Shown here piece by piece: positions 20,601 to 33,031 of a DNA stretch of 64,000 nucleotides. Both the position numbers and the translations under genes were made by a program. The stretch covers positions 2,916,001-2,980,000 of the forward strand of contig OX485806.1 of the NCBI GenBank assembly GCA_950295325.1. Reading direction: 5' to 3'. Positions within the stretch are counted from its first letter, which is position 1. Each line of letters starts with the position of its first letter. Under the pieces are notes generated by a model. It was not told the DNA's origin. It saw only the letters and a list, made by a program, of their open reading frames with translations, and ran no database searches. This stretch comes from Polytrichum commune. Taxonomy: Eukaryota > Streptophyta > Polytrichopsida > Polytrichales > Polytrichaceae.

Positions 20601-23600
20601 TGTCCGGAAGTTAGATTTGCTACTGTATTTAAGTTAGAACTCCTCGCTCATGGCTTGCAAATAATTTTCCAGACACTGCATGTGATGGAGTGCGCTCTCG
20701 TTCCCGAGTGATGTTGAAAGTATTAATCATCTCAACTTCCAACTTCCTAGTGCCTGCTGTCCGCGTTGCTGGATCCATCTTCTGCATCTTAAGTGAGCAC
20801 TTACAACTGAAGCTTCATAGAGAACACAGATTCTGTCTTCTTCCCTGGATCTATCTTTGTGCTCGTGGGTGGAGGGTTTTGTTTGTGAGACTAGCTTGGT
20901 GATCTGTTGTGCGAAATGGTAGACAAGATATGTTGTGGTTCAACTACTTGTGCAATCCACACAGTCCATTGGAGAGGCATAGAGCATTCTCAGAAACTTG
21001 ATGTTGCAGTTACAGTTGTGGATTACTTACGGGTTTGTTGAGGAATGAGTCAACCTCTGAGATCGGGCAACAGCAATAGAGTGCCTTCAAAGGTGGCATA
21101 GCACCATAGCCATGCTCCTCTACTGTAGATCTGCTGGAGGGGACGTAGTGAATCGCTGTCCATTTAGTTTCCCTATTTTGAATATGATGCTTATGAGTTC
21201 GACTTGAAAGCTAATGACAGTTGTGAAAATCAGGTGTGGGATCTCAACGAGCGGAGCCTTATAAGTTGAACGCTTTGGTCGTTGGTGGTCTAACTATCAT
21301 TTGTTGAGAGTCAGACATGTGTGATATTCTATGTCATAATGTATGTGGATTTCATTAGAAGTCTGGTGGTGGGTTTGGAGATAAGGTCGTTGAGTTTTGT
21401 GATTGAGTGTTCGTGTATGGTTGTTGTGCAAGTCAGTGAACCAAGCAGTTTTTGTACTCCAGATGGAGGAACATCAAGCAAGTTAGGATATTTGTTGTAG
21501 TCTCAGAAGTAGTAGGAAATTTATCAGGCCTTTGAATTTTGTGGGTATCAAGTACGATCTAATTCATTGGAAATGTGTCTCGTGGGATCTTGAGCACGAG
21601 AACATGCATCCATGTTGCTCATTGTTTAGCAAGCACACGATCCACTGTATGTAACAACTATTTTAATACTTGGACATTTGACAACGTTTGAGGAAACGTG
21701 ATGCTTGTTGTATTGATTCAAGGTCTTGACTATGCAACCAACATCGATGATTTCATAGAATTTGAGTGCAACTTGAGTATTGGTGGAGCCTATGGTGGTT
21801 AAGTTGGGACGTACTTGAAGGTTTCAAAACACTTAGTTATCGTACATGGTGATGTTGTATCATTTCGAGTTAAACTTGCAATCTTTTGAAGTTTGATTCC
21901 TACCATTAAGAGCATTAGAGTGGGCGGTTTGGTTAAGGTGGTTAGATAAGGTTCAGGATGGTGTAAGGGATGTGGGTTGGGTTGAATTTGATCCCAATTG
22001 TTGCTGATGTTTTGAAGTACCTGGAAGGTGAAATTGGTACACCTTGGTTGTGGGAATAGACGTGATAAACTTTAGGGTATGTGAGGAGGAGAAATGAGGG
22101 ACACATGTGGATAATGAAGGTGCATATATGTGGTGGCCCCACCTACCAAGTTTGAACTAAACTCAAGTGACACGCCAACATCATTAGTTTAGTCACAATT
22201 ATCTCTCTATCCAAGATTGCCGAGCCTCCAAAGGCGGCATGTTGAACCTAATGTGTGAGGCTTGGCCCATACCTGCGCCTTCGTATTTTGGTTGCTTCAA
22301 AGTGAGCTCCTCCCCGCCGTCTTCAACTAATCATATATTGACCGACTGCATTGCACTTTGAGTTTCACCTTGGGCTTCAACTCTTGCCTTGGTAAAGGCG
22401 GACATTTATGATTCATTTTGAAAAGCGTGAGGATCTAGACATGGCGGATTTGGAGAGGTAGGGAGTGTGAGAACCACAAGTCTACTGAGAGCTTTATGTG
22501 GCATCAAGTTACAGATCCGCTTATGGCGATCCAACGCCAGACGTGTCCAATTTTGTTAGCCTCATGATTCATTTAAGTTCCTCCTTCCTTTTGCATTATT
22601 CTGGCACTATGTACAAGGTTGAATGTTGTATAACAACATAGGTGAAAGTCAAGAAGGACTATATGTATTGTGTCACTATTTTTTATTCCATCGAGATCCT
22701 TTGGACAATCGATGTTTTTGGAGTGACGAGGTCCTTTATCGAACCTTTATCTTCACACATACTTTAGTCTTTTCTATCCCGCTATGTTTAAAGGATATTA
22801 TGTTCTTTTTTTTTCCAGCGGCATGTAGTTTTGCAAAAGGCCAACTTTCATTTTGTTTTTTGGTCCAACCAAAAGTTTGTAGTATGTATCCGTGGTTTCA
22901 AACCGTGCCCAAAAACTTAACTTCTGAGGTGTTCCTATATCGTGAGTTCATGAGGTTTTTAGAGATTTGATGCTTAAAGGGGTCGCATTTACATGCTCTT
23001 ACGCTGAATGGAATCAATGGCATATATCCGGGGGAGTACAAGTAGGTGTCGTAGTACCATGCTGCCAACTGGTTCAATCTCACATGTGTTATTAAGGATC
23101 TTTAAATGGTTAAAATCTTAGCGTTTGGATATTGATCTGAGTGGTGCTTGTCATTGTTGAGCGACTAATCATACACATGGGAGGTTCATGTATATTCTTC
23201 AGTTTGAAACTTGAAGGAGTTTATAAACATTTGCTTAAGAGAATGTAGAGCATCAAGAGGATGCAATTCTTTAGGAATGTTGCCTGAATGCAACTAATTG
23301 GTCGATCTGCAACAAGATAATTAAGTTATAGTTCTTCTTTGTAGGATTGGAGAGTAGCTCCGTCTCATAGACACGTGGATCTCCTATAAAAAATACGACA
23401 CATCCTCTGGAAATCCTGAGGTGGTGTCTTGAACGAATATACTTTGGTCATATTTGTGGAGCTTCTTGTCTTTTGCTTTCTTGCCTGACCTTTCCTTTCG
23501 GATGTTTCATCACTTAGCATTTGCAACTTTGGTGCTAGATCTATATTCTCATCCCCATATCAAGCGTCCAACCTCCATAGATGGTCATGAGTCACCTTGT

Positions 23601-25868
23601 AGACTTAGGTTTTTAACACCAAAGTGCCTACTTTGCTCATCACCTATGTTATTAGAGCAACATTTAGCCTAGAATGCAAGGATTTTCAACGCTTTAAATT
23701 TGGGAGTCAATGTTACTTGCATGTATTTTCTGCAGAAGAATAGATAGTGTAAAACTTGTATGCTTGATTTTGCACTGTTGCTTAGCAATACCTTAGAATA
23801 ACAATCCCGTCTTGCATTTTGCCCGACCAAAACACTTTCAATTGATGTTTTTGAGAAATCTACAACATGAAATTCCAACAACCTTTGAATGAGCAACAAC
23901 ATTGCGATGAGTGGGTAGCTTATGATATCTGTGACGTTTAGCAGTGAGTATATTCAAAAACAACAATTTGTATCGTTGAGGGTAAAGAACATCATACTCT
24001 GCTACGAGGATTTCAAAAATGACATCATTGTGAAAATGTTGCAGTTTTTACGCTTGCATTCAACATAAGTCTCTCAATTAAGTTGATGAGGTTCTGGACA
24101 ATCAATCTTTTTTTCAGGTTAGGAGGAACATGGGGTTGGAGTGACTACCTACAGAAGCTAAATAACAGCTTTGCGAATTATAAATAGAGAAACAAAATAT
24201 GAAATTATGCAAATTTTTGAAATTCTTTTACTTTTATTACAATATGTCAGATATACTAGTGGCCACATGTGCTCATTGTGATCTTTTCGTTGGCTATGTG
24301 TTTAGGCCCACATTGAGCATAGCTAACGTGGCGCCAACACTAATTTTTGTTGAGGAGAATATTCAAGAGTACTTCAAGGTGAGCCTATGACCACTTTCAT
24401 GTTGCATTTGTGTTTTGTCATATGGGAGTATGTGAGCTAAGTTATTTATTATATTACTTGAACAAAGTCATAGTGAGATTTCTATTTGCTTAGGGACAAA
24501 TTGTCGCAAAGTATGGTCACGTTTTAAACCTTGTACTGTGGACAACGGGAGTCATCCATGCATCAAGTTTTGTGATCCACAAATCACATATGTCTTACTT
24601 TACTTTTCAATACTCATTTCTTACATCCTCAATGTGAGGATGTTGGGGTTAAACTCACAAATATTCAATTTATGTTGACTTCAAGTATTTTCTCATTTTT
24701 AAAAGCTATGTGTGATAAAAATAATAGGGTGCCTTATATTATTTAATGGAATAATATAGTGATGTATACAACAAAAATAAGTAAGTTCATAAGTTTTATA
24801 GTAACATAGGGTTATAATTATAAGGGCAAAGGACTTTAAATATGCTACATGGATATAGGATGCTTGATGATTGGGATGCATTAGTATTGATTGATGAATT
24901 GTATGAGGTTCAATCAATAATCCTTATGGATAATGTTTATACACCCCCTATTTTGGATGTTTTTAGGCTCCTCCGCAGTGAAAACCCATCAATGTCAATG
25001 AATTTTTGTCCATAACCTTGTCCTTAAATTGAATGTTTGGATTAATGTTCTTTGAAGTCCCTAAGACATGAACTTTTCTTTTCCATTTATGTTTTACTTG
25101 AAATATTATTGTACAAAAAAATATATGCAAAAGCAACCAAACTCATTAGGCTAAGCCGCATGTAAAGCAACTTGTTAACTTATAGCTCCAATGGAACTCT
25201 ATTATGCATCCTCTTTGATAAGAATCAATAATGCAATGAGTATTGAAATCGACATATATGGCTCATTATTTGAATTATTATAGGAAATCTTTGCATTATG
25301 TGTTTGCAAAATACTTGAGTCCTCTAACTTTGCCATGGTAGATGAGAGTACGATCTAAGTTTCTTGTTCTTAATACCATGTTTTGTCGCTTGTATGCGGA
25401 GGATGCCTATTCTACTCATTACATTTCCTATGTCAGTCATTGTTATTGATTAGTGATGCATGCAATGAGTTTTTGAATTGCATGGGAACTCCCACAAAAA
25501 CATTTTCCCAAGCAGTATAAATGAGCTCACACAAAAACATGTGGCCATGCTATTTATGTTGGGAGAATTAGAAGGAAGGGAGATTTGATTATGAGCACAA
25601 TTAGACGAGGAGAACAAATGAAGCGTGCTCTTTTGAAGGCTTGTTTTCTATTGGCATACCGTCCATCTTTTTTTGAGAATTTCAAGGCTTTACCCAGATC
25701 AAGAAAATCTCAATTAGAATGAATTTTACGACTTTGATTTGCAAAGATGTTTAAAATAATTTGTTTGTACTAAGTGAAATTGGGAGTGTCGGATTTGTGT
25801 ATGTTTACAAAAGTCATAGAATATGAAATGTTGGCAAAATTGATGTGAAATGTAGGTTTTATTCCGCC
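20601..25868. other. Long intergenic stretch; no supported gene
   Basis: All open frames are short (about 60-115 codons), not conserved with anything I recognise, and show no splice-consistent chain. The last few hundred bases are upstream of the kinase-NLR and should hold its promoter. An acceptor-like TGTAG precedes the start codon at 25,869, so a 5'-UTR intron is possible. Confidence 0.5.
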
Positions 25869-28800
25869 ATGGCCGTCGAGCTTCCACGAGTATTGGCGAA
25901 GCAACTGTCAATGCTTTGGCAGTTCATCAGCACTTGCTTCATATACTTCTTGACACTTTTTCAGAAAGAGGCACCGCATGCATGCGAGTTTTTGGAATTT
26001 TTGCAATGGAAAGAGGAAAAAATGATGAAAATGCAAACTATTCTTCGACGAGATGATGTATTGAATAAACGACAATGCACAAAGTTTGTCGCCAAGCTTT
26101 CTACAACCATGCATAGTATTATTGAGATGATCACATCCATCAAGCAATCTTTCAAAGTTAGGATGGTGGTGATGGAGTTACATCGTATCATACAAAAAGG
26201 GGGAGCACTGGTGAATGAATGTGGGAGTGAAGATTGGTGTTGTCCAGCTCTTTTCCAATTAAACAACAAAGAGGCCTTTCGGGAACTCGTGTTTGATTTG
26301 GAGTGTTGTTGGGAGGCAGTGCACGAGATATATTTGACAAACCATCCAAATCCACAAAACTACACAATGGGTACAGATTTGAATGTGGCTACTTTGAAGG
26401 AAGTTGAAGGCGATGAACAAGACTTGTTGAGCAAACTTAAAAATGTGCATGAGGACTCCAAAGAACACAAATTAGCAAAGCATTTGTGGAAGAGACTGGA
26501 ATGCGACTTGCAACAAGTGAAAGGTGCAGAATTGGATGCGTTGGAAATACCTAAAGATTTTCCAAAACCTGAACTTGTGGAATTAATGAGTAGGGGTGGA
26601 TTCGGATCAGTGTACAAATCAGAATGGTTGGGATTGCCAAGTGCAACAAAAAAGTTGGATGTTCCAGAGGATTTGTCTGGTTTTCGCAAAGAAGTTGGGA
26701 TCTTGGCAGGCTTGAGCCACCCAAACCTCATCAAATACTTTTGTTGTGGAATAGACGAAGAACATAAGGAGTTGTATTTGGTGATGGAGTTGATGGGCAT
26801 GAGTTTGAAAAAAATGTTGGAGGAGCTCAATAAGACATTCTTACCATATGTTGTTGCAATTGATGTTATGCTTCAAATTGGAAGTGGCATGTGGTATCTT
26901 CACGACATGCATGTTGCCCATCTTGACTTAAAGCCAGACAATGTGCTTTTAAGCTCCATGACCATTGATGGAGCAAAGAGTACAAGGCCTTCTCATTATA
27001 ATGTCAAATTGATTGATTATGGCACTTCTAAAATGGAAGTTCAAAGCAAACCGCAAACACGAAAGGTTGAACATATTGTTGGTACACCAAGGTATATGGC
27101 TCCTGAACAAATGGACAAAAATCTAGCTTGTATGGCATGCCCTTTCCAAGCGGATGTATGGTCTTTTGCTATGACATGTTCACAGATCCTTTCCCGGAAG
27201 GTACCATTTCATCACACACATATTATGAGAGAAATTCTTCCAAAAATAAAGAAGGGTGAAAGGCTGGAGCTACCTATTAATTGTGGGGAGCTTCACGAAT
27301 TGATCGAGGAATGTTGGAGAGAGGATCCCTTGCAAAGGCCGACATTCTCGGATATTTGCAAGAGACTCATAAGCTTGAAGAAAATGTTCATGAAGGGAAC
27401 ATATTTGAGTGATATGGTTCCACAATTTGATGGACTTAGGAATCATTTTCAAAAGATGTTACCAACGTTGAAAGGTTGCAAAGAAGAAACAAATCACAGT
27501 AGTGAGAAGGTATTACATTACATTGTGCCACTTCCATTACAATGTTCTCACTATTCAAATTATTCTCAATTTATTAATTTCTTTGATTTATCATTGTGGA
27601 TGTTTGTAGTTGAACATGCATTTTTGGTGGTAAGATATAATAGAGTTTATTGATATATTTATGTGTTGTACATATAGGTGTTTGATGGAACATTACTAAA
27701 TGATCCAACGGTGGTTAGTCTCGAGAACAACCTTGCAAGGGTGAAAGATCACCTCAAAAAAGTGAATACCTTGGGTATTGTGGGTATGGGTGGAATAGGG
27801 AAGACCACATTGGCAAAGGCCATATTCGATGATGTGAAGTCCACATACGATGCATCATGTTTTGTGGGGCAGTTGAAAAATAGGAGTTTGCTTGATATTC
27901 TATGTGAAATTTTATCAAAAATTGTCATGGACAAAGAAGCCAAGGATTTAGTACATGCGCGCAAATTGATGGAAGAATTGTTGGACAAAAAGAAAGTCCT
28001 TTTGATCTTGGACGATATTAAGGATGAAGCTCAAGTGGATGACATTATGCCAACGGTCATCTTAGATCGGAGCAAGGGTAGCACACTTATTATAACAACT
28101 CGTGATTGGGGTGCAATTAAAAATCGTGTGACGGCGGGTGGTAGAAGGTTTGATGTGAGCAAGTTAGATGGTGTTGCGGCAAAAACTCTATTCAACATTC
28201 ATTCTTCTTGGAAAGCATCTCAATTATCACCACAATTTGATGATATACACGACATAATTGTGGAAGCTTGCAAGGGCTTGCCTTTGAGTTTGAAAGTCAT
28301 GGGGGCATACTTACGTGGAAAGGGCAAATTGCGAAGTTGGGAACGTGCATTGCAAAGGATGGAAAGGGGAAGAAATTTGGACGGGGAGGATGATGAGATA
28401 TGGAATACCTTGAGAGTAAGCTTCGATGATGGTTTAACTCAAGAAGAAAAAAAAATGTTTTTGGACATAGCTTGCTTCTTTGGTAGAGATGTGCATCCTA
28501 GTGGCATGTCAAAAGAAAGAGCCCTATGCATATGGACAGATAACAACATCCCTCCAATTTCCGCATTGGAGAATTTGGTCCATCGAGCATTGGTAACCAT
28601 AGAGCTTGATGGTGACGGTGATGAAATTTTGCAAATGCACGACCATCTGCGTGCCATGGGACAAATGATTGCTGAGAAGGAGTATGCGGGTACTCGAATT
28701 TGGAACACAAACGGACTTACAAGCTGCTCGGTATTTTACTAACATTGTCTACATTAAAACATTCTCTTATGTATTATAATTGCAAATGATGCTTTAAAAC

Positions 28801-29650
28801 TTTCGGCTTGATGGAAAACCTTCAATTTAGAATGACATTTTGGGTGGATATTTGGCGAATTTTTAGCATGTCATAGATGTTTAGCACAAACTCATGTCAA
28901 GTACTAGTACTTTTATAAAAATTTACACAAGTATAATATGCTAATACTTTCATGTATTTTGAAAATCAGGACGTGGGAAAACTTCAAGGTTGTTTTTACT
29001 TTGGCAATGGAATAAACCACAACCTATCTCAGGTTCAACAAATCCAAGATGGTGGTCTGAGCTATCTTCGCTTATTGAGTTTACATATCGAAAACAAGGA
29101 GATTTCACTTGTCATCAAGAACATAGAGTGCTTTTGTTCACTTGCTGCACACACTTTGAGCTTGAAATGTTTTATGATAGATCTAAAACCATTAAGTTGG
29201 GGTGAGATGAGTTTCGAGACTTCGGATGACATGAGTTTGGAGAATCTATTAACAACTGCAAATCTTTGGAAATCCTTACTAAAATTACAAGTATTACAAT
29301 TGCGAGGATGTTCATTCTTGAATCAAATACCGAAAGAAATGTTTTCAATAACCACTTTAATGGAATTAGATTTGGAAGATTGTAGCAGCTTGACAACGAT
29401 ACCGGAGGGATTGGGGAACTTGAGTTCTTTGACAAGCCTAGATTTGAGCAACTGTACGGGCTTGACAACGATACCGGAGGGATTGGGGAACTTGAGTTCT
29501 TTGACCACCCTTCGTTTGGGCGGATGTACGAGCTTGACAACGATACCGGAGGGATTGGGGAACTTGAGTTCTTTGACAATGCTAGGTTTGGGCAACTGTA
29601 CTATGGAATACAATATGCACGGTAGCCTCGCCTTCGCAGCCGCGCAGTGA
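25869..29650 (+). CDS. Kinase-NB-ARC-LRR immune receptor (three exons, ~1,124 aa)
   Basis: Exons are 25,869-27,509, 27,678-28,730 and 28,970-29,650; both introns are phase 0 (AAG|GTATTA..ATATAG|GTG; TCG|GTATTT..ATCAG|GAC). ATG 25,869 lies in GCCATGG. Residues 1-190 are helical, with a hydrophobic segment at 15-31. The kinase spans ~235-500: glycine loop SRGGFG, Lys261, HLDLKPDN (~351; catalytic Asp present, Arg replaced, so non-RD), DYG (~383) and APE. NB-ARC: GMGGIGKTT (K589), LLILDD (~660), GLPL (~747) and MHD (867-869). The LRR has only about four repeats before the frame ends in unrelated GC-rich sequence, so it is probably truncated. Role inferred from family: intracellular pathogen recognition, with NB-ARC as nucleotide switch. 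Kinase-first NLRs are known from mosses. It is the only host-like gene here. Confidence 0.88.
29389..29604 (+). repeat. Three 72-bp LRR-coding repeats
   Basis: Copies start at 29,389, 29,461 and 29,533. Their first 45 bases are identical in all three, while the last 27 differ. They encode 24-residue LRR units (LTTIPEGLGNLSSLT...). The pattern indicates recent unit duplication or conversion with change limited to part of each unit. Confidence 0.93.
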
Positions 29651-30000
29651 GCCCATTAGCGCCCTGGCTTGATCGCTATCGCTGACGCAGCCTCGCGGTC
29701 GCGGTGGCAGGATGGCGCCGGCGGTTGCAAGATGGCGCTCGCGGTTGCTACATGGCGCGGGCGGTTGGCGAGTCAAACCGTACTTGTTGACGGGTGGCTA
29801 CCGGATGCACCGGTGGCTTGGTAGTACTTGGGCAGCTAAGCCTGCCCGAAATAAATCTCTATTGGTAGTACTTGGGCAGCTAAGCCTGCCCGAAGAATAT
29901 TTCTCTAGTCCCTGCCATCGCGCCCAACGCAGCCGCGAGAACCCGCCAGATCTTGATTGTTCCCGCCGATGGTTGCATTTAATGGAAGGCTGATGTTTTT
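29605..30000. other. GC-rich foreign-looking block after the LRR
   Basis: Base composition changes abruptly after the third LRR unit. The block has GCG-rich runs (GATGGCGC repeated) and a 33-bp direct repeat at 29,818-29,850 and 29,862-29,894 (TTGGTAGTACTTGGGCAGCT...). No coding function is evident. It looks like inserted or rearranged DNA that cut off the receptor's 3' end. Confidence 0.55.
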
Positions 30001-30900
30001 ACAATCTGAACAGCATTTGATAACTTGCATCGAACGAACTTCCACGGAACCAAAGACTTTCGAATGAACACTGCCAAATCTCTAGAACTCTAACAACATT
30101 TCATGTGCTACATAAACTTCATTGGGTGTTACAACATATCATCTGCAACGCACCATCCACTTGTGAAAACAATTGCTCTCAGCAAGTCTTGGATATCGAA
30201 ACCCGAATATGTGTCTAGCCGCAGTTCATGAACTAATTTGAAGGGGCCCATGTGTTGCCTCTTTATTTTATTTTGTACACAGACTTGCTTGACTCAAACT
30301 TGAGTGGATTCTGTTCTATATTTGATGGTTTAGTGGTTGTTTGGTTACTAGTGCCCAGTGAAGATGAACCCTGCTTGAGCATTAAATGTGACTGAGATGG
30401 TGTCTGGGGATTGATTCCATGCCCCTGGATGAATATCATGTCAATTGCGATAGCAGAAAACCTCTTGAAAATATATCAAGTATTGTGCAACGTCTGCCAT
30501 GGGCTTCACATTACTAGAGAAGAAATATGAGCTTTGCTCTATTCACTCATAGCTTGACACAGTGCTGGTCTGTACATTGCAGAAAGAGTGCAATGTCCTC
30601 CATAACCCATACATAAACCAACATCTCTACTCCCTAATGGGCTTCAGTTCTTGGGTTTTACAGTTGGCAGTCTTGTGTTGGCTTTTGTGGTCATATACAT
30701 CATTAAAATCTTTACAGTTCATTGGAAGGCCATGTTCTACCAAGTTTCTTTCCCAACAATATATCTCAAGAACTCTCCGAATGTGGTAATTGCCAGACAG
30801 CTAGGGTACACCAGATGGACTTCCTTGTGAACAATTCTTCTTTTATATGTTTCGAATTTCTATACCCATATTGCGTGTGATGATGTGTTCGAAAGTCAAC
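30001..30900. other. Intergenic; nothing recognised
   Basis: No coding frame beyond ~75 codons and no repeat structure was noticed. Confidence 0.4.
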
Positions 30901-30939
30901 AAAAGTCTAGTGACAAGCAACGCGAACCCAAGTTGGCCA

Positions 30940-31260
30940 TAGTCTACTAAATCGCAGAGACTACAGTCCAGTGTGTATCGGCCATAGTCTGAGGAGGATC
31001 AGTGTATCGGCCATAGTCCGAGGAGGATCAGTGAGAAGGGCCATAGTCCGAGGAGGATCAGTGACATTTTCACCCGGCCATAGTGCACTATGTATTCGAC
31101 CATAGTCTGGTAACAGTGACAATTTCCCCCGGCCATAGTCTAGAACAGAGAGACCATAGTCCAACATGGATCGGCCATAGTTTGAAAATCAGTCACAAGA
31201 TCTATTGTCTTAGGTCTCATTGGCAGGGCCATAGTCTCATTGTCCAGCCATAGTCCAACT
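30940..31260 (-). repeat. GGCCATAGTC repeat cluster, copy E
   Basis: About ten GGCCATAGTC-like motifs, several in the unit CGAGGAGGATCAGTG. On the minus strand they read GACTATGGCC and lie downstream of the promoter, as in copy A. Confidence 0.75.
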
Positions 31261-31290
31261 TCACACACAAGAAGGGGTGCGAGTCTTACC

Positions 31291-31329
31291 TTATAAACTT
31301 GCCCCTCTGCCCTCATCCGAAAGATATGG
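31291..31329 (-). promoter_or_regulatory. LTR core promoter, copy E
   Basis: On the minus strand CCATAT (31,329-31,324) is followed after exactly 28 bases by TATAAGG, and preceded by GCCGCGTCCTTAATC. Confidence 0.6.
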
Positions 31330-32538
31330 GATTAAGGACGCGGCTCACTGTGCCCATTCGCAGGCGATGGCCACCAATTCATCGTAGACAATTTTATTAT
31401 CACAACACACAACTCCATCAGAGTATCAGCAATTCCCGATGGAACTTTACGCATAATCGCCAAAAAATCTCTCACCCTTTCTCAAGATTCAGGAATGACA
31501 ACTTAAGTTCAACAACATGCACACATTACACACCCACCCTTCTTCTTCCATCTCTTCTGCATATCTTTGAACAATTCACAGCCACCAGAAATCATACCTT
31601 ACCAACGCACTGGTATTTAAGATCCAAAACATACATTCAGAGTAAAACAACACTTAGAATAGCTTCCCGAAACGATATACTTTAATTTCACAAAGCAACA
31701 ATTTGAAAATACACACACACACTCAAGTCAATTACGTGATGAAGTTATCAAAAATGGCCAGATTTGACTCTCAGAAGAATAAACATCGTAAGGTCCAACA
31801 TCCTTTAGCCCAAGTATCCGACCACTCTCTTGTCGAGAGGGTACGTGCTCACGTTTTCAGGCCTTGAGTCCAACTATGACTGAGCGTCAATGGTCCTCTC
31901 TCTCTCAAGATTCAGTTGCTACATGCTATACTTGCTTATAGCAAGTTCATGAAATATGTATATTCAGCCTTACTGTCTATGGCCCCTTCAACTATCTATA
32001 AAGTGACATTGTTCTACGAGGAACAACCATAACAACAAAATGCCATGGTGGAATGGCCCCCTCCTGTATCAATTGGACCACCTCGCCAATCAAGAGTCGC
32101 TATCGTGAACTCTTGCGATCATTGTATTCCTCATGTTCTTGCACGTCTCTTCCTTCTCTGCTTCCCTCTCTTCTTTAATTCCTTGCCTTCCAGTTGATTT
32201 CTATTAGAGTGGTAGTATGTGCCTTCCAGTGTGGGTTGCCAGTCTCGGAGAAGAGCTACGTTGTTGTATGTTCCGTCACGTTCATTGCCTTGATGTGCAC
32301 AAAAGAGGGGTATTACAATCAGTCCCAAAAGCAGTTTCAAGCCTCGCAATCGATTTGACAGTCCAACTCCAGTCCACATGTCTTACAACTTCTTTGTCTG
32401 AACCACGGGTTGTGTTGCATTTGGCCAACATGACAATAATCTAGTACCAACAATTACACACTTAATCGTGTGAGCTCACATGATGCCTAATCAACTGATA
32501 CACATGGGATACCGGATCGGTCATAGTATGTTGTAGAA

Positions 32539-32829
32539 TTACCCACTGAGGGAAGAATCCCTCCCTTGGAGAGCAGCTTGTAGAAGTCTGCATGTTGTTA
32601 GTCTGTCTGCCGGTAATGCTTCTCGATTCATTACCATGTCACAATGGGAAAACAGATCGGGCGCACCTTCATCAGCATAATGCAAACACTCATATGTCAG
32701 GGCCACGTGCAGATTGTACATTCTCTGCAAGTTCCCACGCATGCCTGCAGCGCCAAGCATGTATGCAGCGTCACGAACGTCCCCAACATCCTGTAGGCAC
32801 ATGGACGGCGCAAGCACGTCATTCAACAC
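32539..32829 (-). CDS. Uncertain ORF (~96 codons)
   Basis: Unrecognised. The frame begins with GTG, not ATG, and stays open upstream for roughly 20 more codons. A competing minus-strand frame just upstream (~32,940 to 32,825), opening after a TTTTGACAG acceptor-like site, also looks coding (FEPILIYTDCNGGFTIHVD). One or both may be exons of a transposon gene linked to the integrase-like gene at 33,032-34,514, on the same strand. Confidence 0.25.
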   Translation of the reverse strand: MLNDVLAPSMCLQDVGDVRDAAYMLGAAGMRGNLQRMYNLHVALTYECLHYADEGAPDLFSHCDMVMNREALPADRLTTCRLLQAALQGRDSSLSG

Positions 32830-33031
32830 GATGACACAACATCGCCTGAGGAGTAGTCCACATGTATCGTAAAACCTCCATTGCAGTCCGTGTATATCAG
32901 AATTGGCTCAAATGTCCCAGTGACGTAACTATGCATGCACTGTCAAAACTCCTCACAACGTTCTCTTGAAATACTGGAAGTCACCCACGTATCACATATG
33001 ATTCAATACAATTATCCCCCAGGGCGACATC

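Larger units (their letters stand above)
30940..32500 (-). repeat. OTA LTR fragment, copy E
   Basis: Contains the family core promoter (31,291-31,329) and, downstream in minus sense, a cluster of GGCCATAGTC repeats at 30,940-31,260 (sense GACTATGGCC). Outer limits were not resolved; the conserved 3' terminal block of copies A, C and D was not found, so the copy is diverged or truncated. Confidence 0.5.
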
